The position numbers and the translations under genes were made by a program. Below, in pieces: positions 33,933 through 34,437 of a stretch of DNA of 34,437 bases. Source of the stretch: Acidobacteriota bacterium (GTDB lineage: Bacteria > Actinomycetota > Acidimicrobiia > Spongiisociales > UBA11373); NCBI GenBank assembly GCA_022571885.1, contig JACZWZ010000007.1, forward strand, positions 4,493 to 38,929. The letters are read 5' to 3'. How positions within the stretch are numbered: the first letter of the stretch is position 1; each line of letters begins with the position of its first letter. The notes below the pieces were generated by a model. The model did not search any database. It was not told the origin of the DNA and worked only from the letters and a program-made list of their open reading frames with translations.

Positions 33933-34437
33933 GTGACCGCCCCCCCTCAACCGACCATCGACGTCGGCGCCGTCGTTCCGGACGCCGTCGCCCCAGCGGT
34001 CGTGGCCCCAATTGTGGGCACCGCGGTCGTGGCCCCAGAGGCTGTCGCCCCAGCGGTCGTGGCCCCAGAGGTTGTTGCCCCAGAGGCTGTCGCCCCAGCG
34101 GTCGTGGCCCCAGACGCTGTCGCCTCGAGCGCCGATGGCGACGATTTGGTCGGGCAGCTTCTCGACGCCTGCATCGCCCGCGGCGCCTCCGATCTTCACA
34201 TCACTCCGGGGAGTCCCCCGGTTTGCCGAATCGCCGGCGAACTAATACCGCTCACCGATGCCGTGTGGGGCGCCGAGACGACCGAGGTCTTTTGTCGCGC
34301 TGTGGCGGGGCACCACTGGGAGGAACTGGACCGGATCGGGACGACCGACTTCGGGCTGGCGCACCCCTCGGGTAACCGGTTCCGAGCGAACGTGATGAAG
34401 CAGCGGGCCGGATACTCCGCAGTGTTGCGCCGCATCT
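33933..34437 (+). CDS. PilT-like ATPase with Ala/Val/Pro-repeat N-terminus, 3' truncated
   Basis: This open frame is missing from the ORF track because it runs off the window without a stop. From GTG 33933 the first ~65 residues are a low-complexity stretch (MTAPPQPTIDVGAVVPDAVA...) built from five-residue xxVAP repeats encoded by related 15-bp and 30-bp units. Then DLVGQLLDACIARGASDLHITPGSPPVCRIAGEL matches the N-terminal domain of PilT/GspE-type secretion ATPases, continuing DFGLAHPSGNRFRANVMKQR to the edge. The Walker region is outside the window. It may retract type IV pili or drive a related machine. The start is uncertain because no ribosome site is visible. Confidence 0.72.
   Translation, partial: MTAPPQPTIDVGAVVPDAVAPAVVAPIVGTAVVAPEAVAPAVVAPEVVAPEAVAPAVVAPDAVASSADGDDLVGQLLDACIARGASDLHITPGSPPVCRIAGELIPLTDAVWGAETTEVFCRAVAGHHWEELDRIGTTDFGLAHPSGNRFRANVMKQRAGYSAVLRRI

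Overview
The window is a gene-dense, GC-rich piece of a bacterial chromosome, most likely from an uncultured Actinobacteriota, and I suspect class Acidimicrobiia. The main argument is gene order. The series membrane glycosyltransferase tail / DUF5719 / DUF3499 / phosphomannomutase / Trm112 / mannose-6-phosphate isomerase-type cupin / ahcY / comF / hpf / secA / prfB / ftsE / ftsX / M23 hydrolase / smpB / ssrA is the actinobacterial arrangement known from Mycobacterium and Streptomyces, here unusually compact. There are no tRNA or rRNA genes, phage genes, insertion sequences or CRISPR arrays that I can see. The species assignment is inference.

Layout. 1-3403: tail of a large membrane protein, DUF5719, an anchored thioredoxin-like protein, DUF3499, a DUF6788-like protein and a zinc ribbon. 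3441-8508: a big polytopic membrane protein, a convergent GT2 glycosyltransferase, then manB, a 56-residue Trm112 protein missed by the ORF track, and a stand-alone PMI-II cupin, together suggesting mannose-1-phosphate/GDP-mannose and glycan supply. 8788-12712: ahcY, a divergent FtsH-like AAA+ protease with an unusual Walker B, and comF. 13294-16839: an apparent operon of long-form hpf, a NarL-type response regulator, a HEAT-repeat protein and an HD-GYP phosphodiesterase-like protein. 16919-25642: secA, prfB (a classical +1 programmed frameshift at CTT-TGA-C that the ORF track hides), ftsE-ftsX-M23 hydrolase-smpB with overlapping ends, a small lipoprotein and tmRNA. 26057-28568 (minus): a DrrAB-like ABC exporter with two permeases. 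28709-33884: DUF4328 protein, ThiI, AzlD/AzlC, a DUF885 metallopeptidase-like protein and DUF983. 33933-end: the 5' part of a PilT-like ATPase, open at the window edge and therefore absent from the ORF track.

The intergenic regions are the most unusual part. At least three repeat families occupy gaps, mostly behind gene ends or between convergent genes: (i) a modular double-hairpin element with a conserved GGGGG...CCTCCGACTCC end and a variable central hairpin (5.6, 10.1, 19.55-19.9 kb); (ii) a roughly 100-bp repeat containing GTGGGGCCCCTGCCCCAC (10.04 kb and twice in tandem at 25.7 kb); (iii) a roughly 91-bp sequence alternating with duplicated smpB-tail sequence in a 130-bp tandem array at 24.38-24.81 kb, with a degenerate relative before ahcY. 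Short 7-bp tandem arrays of different sequence lie at the borders of several of these and directly touch stop codons.

Nothing was aligned or searched. Family names rest on motifs and gene context read by eye, and motif positions are approximate.
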